From the NCBI GenBank assembly GCA_029531795.1, contig JAPEIS010000010.1:62001-126000 (forward strand): a stretch of DNA of 64,000 nt, in the 5' to 3' direction. The position numbers and the translations under genes were made by a program. This DNA comes from Sclerotinia nivalis. Lineage: Eukaryota > Ascomycota > Leotiomycetes > Helotiales > Sclerotiniaceae. The stretch's first letter is position 1, and each line of letters starts with the position of its first letter. Shown in pieces: positions 62,081 through 64,000 of this stretch. A model generated the notes under the pieces. That model did no database searches. It was not told the origin of the DNA and saw only the letters and a program-made list of their open reading frames with translations.

Positions 62081-64000
62081 ATTGTAAAACTTACATTCAG
62101 ATTATATATAATCAAATAATTACTTCAAATAAATATAGCGAATCTTATTTTTCAAAACGACGAAGAAGAAGATCTCGAAAAGACAAATATAGAATTAGTA
62201 TATCGATATCTAGGGTATTTCAATTACAATCAAATGAATAGATTGAAAAAAAATCTGAAGGATTGAAATTTGCTAAGAGATTCAAAACAAAAGAAAAAAG
62301 AGCTTGTGGATTATGCTTTTCAGAATAAATGAAAGAATATTTCAACAAAGAGATAGTTATTTGTATATTCAAAAAGCTTCGATATATATATTGTGATTTT
62401 TTAGGAATTCTTTTTTCTTCGATAAATAGAAATAAATATTTTTTTCTCATTACAAATAATATTACAAAAATTGATTGGACATATTATACGAAGGATAAAA
62501 AGGCTACAATAATGGTTTTTGTTTTAATGGATTTTATCAAAGAAATTGAAAACGAAATAGAAGAAAAAGTTGTAATTGTTTGTACAGATAATGAAAAAGA
62601 TGAATTTGATATAGTATTTCAAAACGAATTCAAGAAATTTGATATACAATTCGAATCTTTTCCTTTAGGAAAGTATTTTATGAATGAAATCGTTAAGAAA
62701 CAAATTCAAGATGTTAATATTAGATCTAGAAATTTATTCGATTAAACAAATATACCAAATGATTAATAGAAGTTGATAATTCGTTATATTGTTTGGTTAT
62801 ATAATAGAGCTTCAATGAAAGTTTTATTATTTGGGAAATCAGGATCTTTATTTACAGCGATAATTCCTTTCGAAGTATACTACAGCAGATTATCGAATTT
62901 CTCGAATCTACGAATATTTGATTGTAAAGTATTCGCTTTCAATCTTCAATATCTAGGAAAACTAACAAAGAAGTTTGAATCACAAATATTAAAAAGGGAT
63001 TTTGTATTTATTGAAATAAATAGATATTATATTTATCTTTTATTTAGTCTTCTTTTTAAGAAGATAATAAAAATTGTAAATGTTGATTTCAATGAATATA
63101 ATTTTCCATTTAAAGAAACTCCAATTGAATCAAAGTCTGGTATAAACAAAGCAATTCTAAGATCTAATACAAACAAAGCAATTTCAAAGTTTGGTATAGA
63201 TAGGGCAATTTCAAAATCTGGTATAGATAAAGCAACCCTAAGGTTTGGTACAGACAGGGCAACTTCAAAATCTAGTACAGATAAGAGAGTTTCAAAAGCT
63301 AAGAAGAGAAATCCATTGTCTACAATGGAAAGGTTTCAATAAAAGAAAAAAGGAAGACTTTTGGTATAGAAGGAGATTCTACAAATAGATGTTAATATAA
63401 TTAGAAATTTATTGAATATTGCTTGTAAATACTATTTGAGAAAGGTTTTTAGTGATCAAATTGTATAACAAATAAAAGCCTTGAAAGTTGTTGTTATTAA
63501 TACTGAAAATTCTGTTTAAATTGATAATCCAGTAGTGCTTTTTGAAGCAATAGAATTTAAGGAGGTTATACGAAAAGATAGTAAACAATAGTTAAAAATT
63601 ATCAGATCTGAATTGATTAGTTTTTGGAAGAACAGTATATTCGAGATTATACAAGGGGAAGTACCAGGAGATAAGAAACTGATGATTTTCAAATAAGTTT
63701 TGTAAAACAAAATGAATCAATTCAATAAGATAACTAAACGAAAGGCTAGATTTGTTGTAAAAGGATATTTACAAAAGGAAAGTATTGATTTCAAAAAAAC
63801 ATTTATAAGAATTGGGAGATATTCTATATTGAGAATTTTACTTGTTAAAGCTGTATCTGAAGATTTAGAAATAGATAATATGAATATGGATATTGTTTTT
63901 CTTAATAAGAAATTAACAGATACAGAAATACTAATGGAAATTCTATAATTCTTTAAAAAAGTGTTCCTTGAAATCAAAGAAATGCTTCAGAAAAACCTTC
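62081..64000 (+). pseudogene. Ty1/Copia element, 3' part: pre-integrase, integrase, start of RT (runs off the window)
   Basis: Continues the Copia copy broken at 34629. The GAG-pre-integrase block (VYRYLGYFNYNQMNRLKKNL across a frame change) is at 62195-62270. Integrase 62329-62745: YIYCDFLGILFSSINRNKYF and VCTDNEKDEFDIVFQNEF, the usual TDNGGEF with changes. The integrase C terminus is at 62773-63000: LYNRASMKVL, TPFE-type FEVYYSRLSNFSNLRIFDC. An in-frame nonapeptide repeat is at 63136-63297. RT starts about 63500, with KARFVVKGYLQKESIDFKKT (63740) and MNMDIVFLNKKLTDTEILME (63880). The order gag-PR-IN-RT is diagnostic of Copia. Stops and frameshifts throughout. Confidence 0.88.
63136..63297 (+). 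repeat. Six exact-length 27-bp tandem units in the Copia pol linker
   Basis: Units start at 63136, 63163, 63190, 63217, 63244 and 63271. Each encodes nine residues of the form (S/F)-G-(I/T)-(N/D)-(K/R)-A-(I/T)-(S/L)-(K/R). It lies between integrase and reverse transcriptase and stays in frame. Confidence 0.9.

Overview
This looks like nuclear DNA of a filamentous ascomycete (Pezizomycotina) with AT-rich, RIP-mutated blocks. Four ordinary genes lie between about 1.1 and 10.1 kb. They have balanced base composition, short introns (48-84 nt) with GTAAGT-like donors and CTAAC-like branch sites. The rest is a pile of transposable elements whose frames are full of TAG/TAA stops where relatives have Gln or Trp, as repeat-induced point mutation leaves them. 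The class of fungus cannot be fixed from the sequence; a Leotiomycete-type AT-isochore genome is a reasonable guess.

Layout. 1-1063: decayed pogo/Fot1-type DNA transposon, minus strand, running off the left edge. 2123-10040: gene island with a rhodopsin-like 7-TM protein (+), a 14-TM MFS exporter (-, nine exons), a cytochrome P450 (+, four exons) and an NmrA-like Rossmann protein (+). An exporter, a P450, an NAD(P)-binding protein and a receptor-like membrane protein together resemble accessory genes of a secondary-metabolite locus, but no backbone synthase is present. 10.3-11.5 kb: AT-rich transition with a minisatellite and two inverted-repeat structures.

11.5-64 kb: nested retrotransposons. 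I name the families by letter. Family A is a chromodomain Ty3/Gypsy element (163-bp LTRs, about 6.75 kb). A1 (11508-24285) is split by a complete Gypsy element B1 (12507-18300, 237-bp LTRs, TSD aaaaa) and by a solo A LTR (20135-20297, TSD ctatt). Its 3' LTR is cut by B2, which is cut by C, which is followed by A2 (26425-33174). Then comes the 5' half of a Ty1/Copia element (33175-34629). It is interrupted by A3 (34630-62075, minus, TSD aattc), and the Copia element resumes at 62081 and runs off the right edge. A3 carries two further insertions: a 6.2-kb solo LTR (35086-41327, TSD tttag) and a whole Gypsy element D (42617-57059, TSD acaag).

Most unusual observation: all three LTRs of family D (the solo LTR and both LTRs of D) contain the same antisense Tad-like LINE (zinc-knuckle ORF1; endonuclease, RT and RNase H in ORF2; internal poly-A) at the same position. 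The LINE therefore appears to have been copied as a passenger inside an LTR, giving LTRs longer than 6 kb. The nesting is supported by five 5-bp target duplications and by arithmetic: A3 with its insertions removed is 6751 bp and A2 is 6750 bp.
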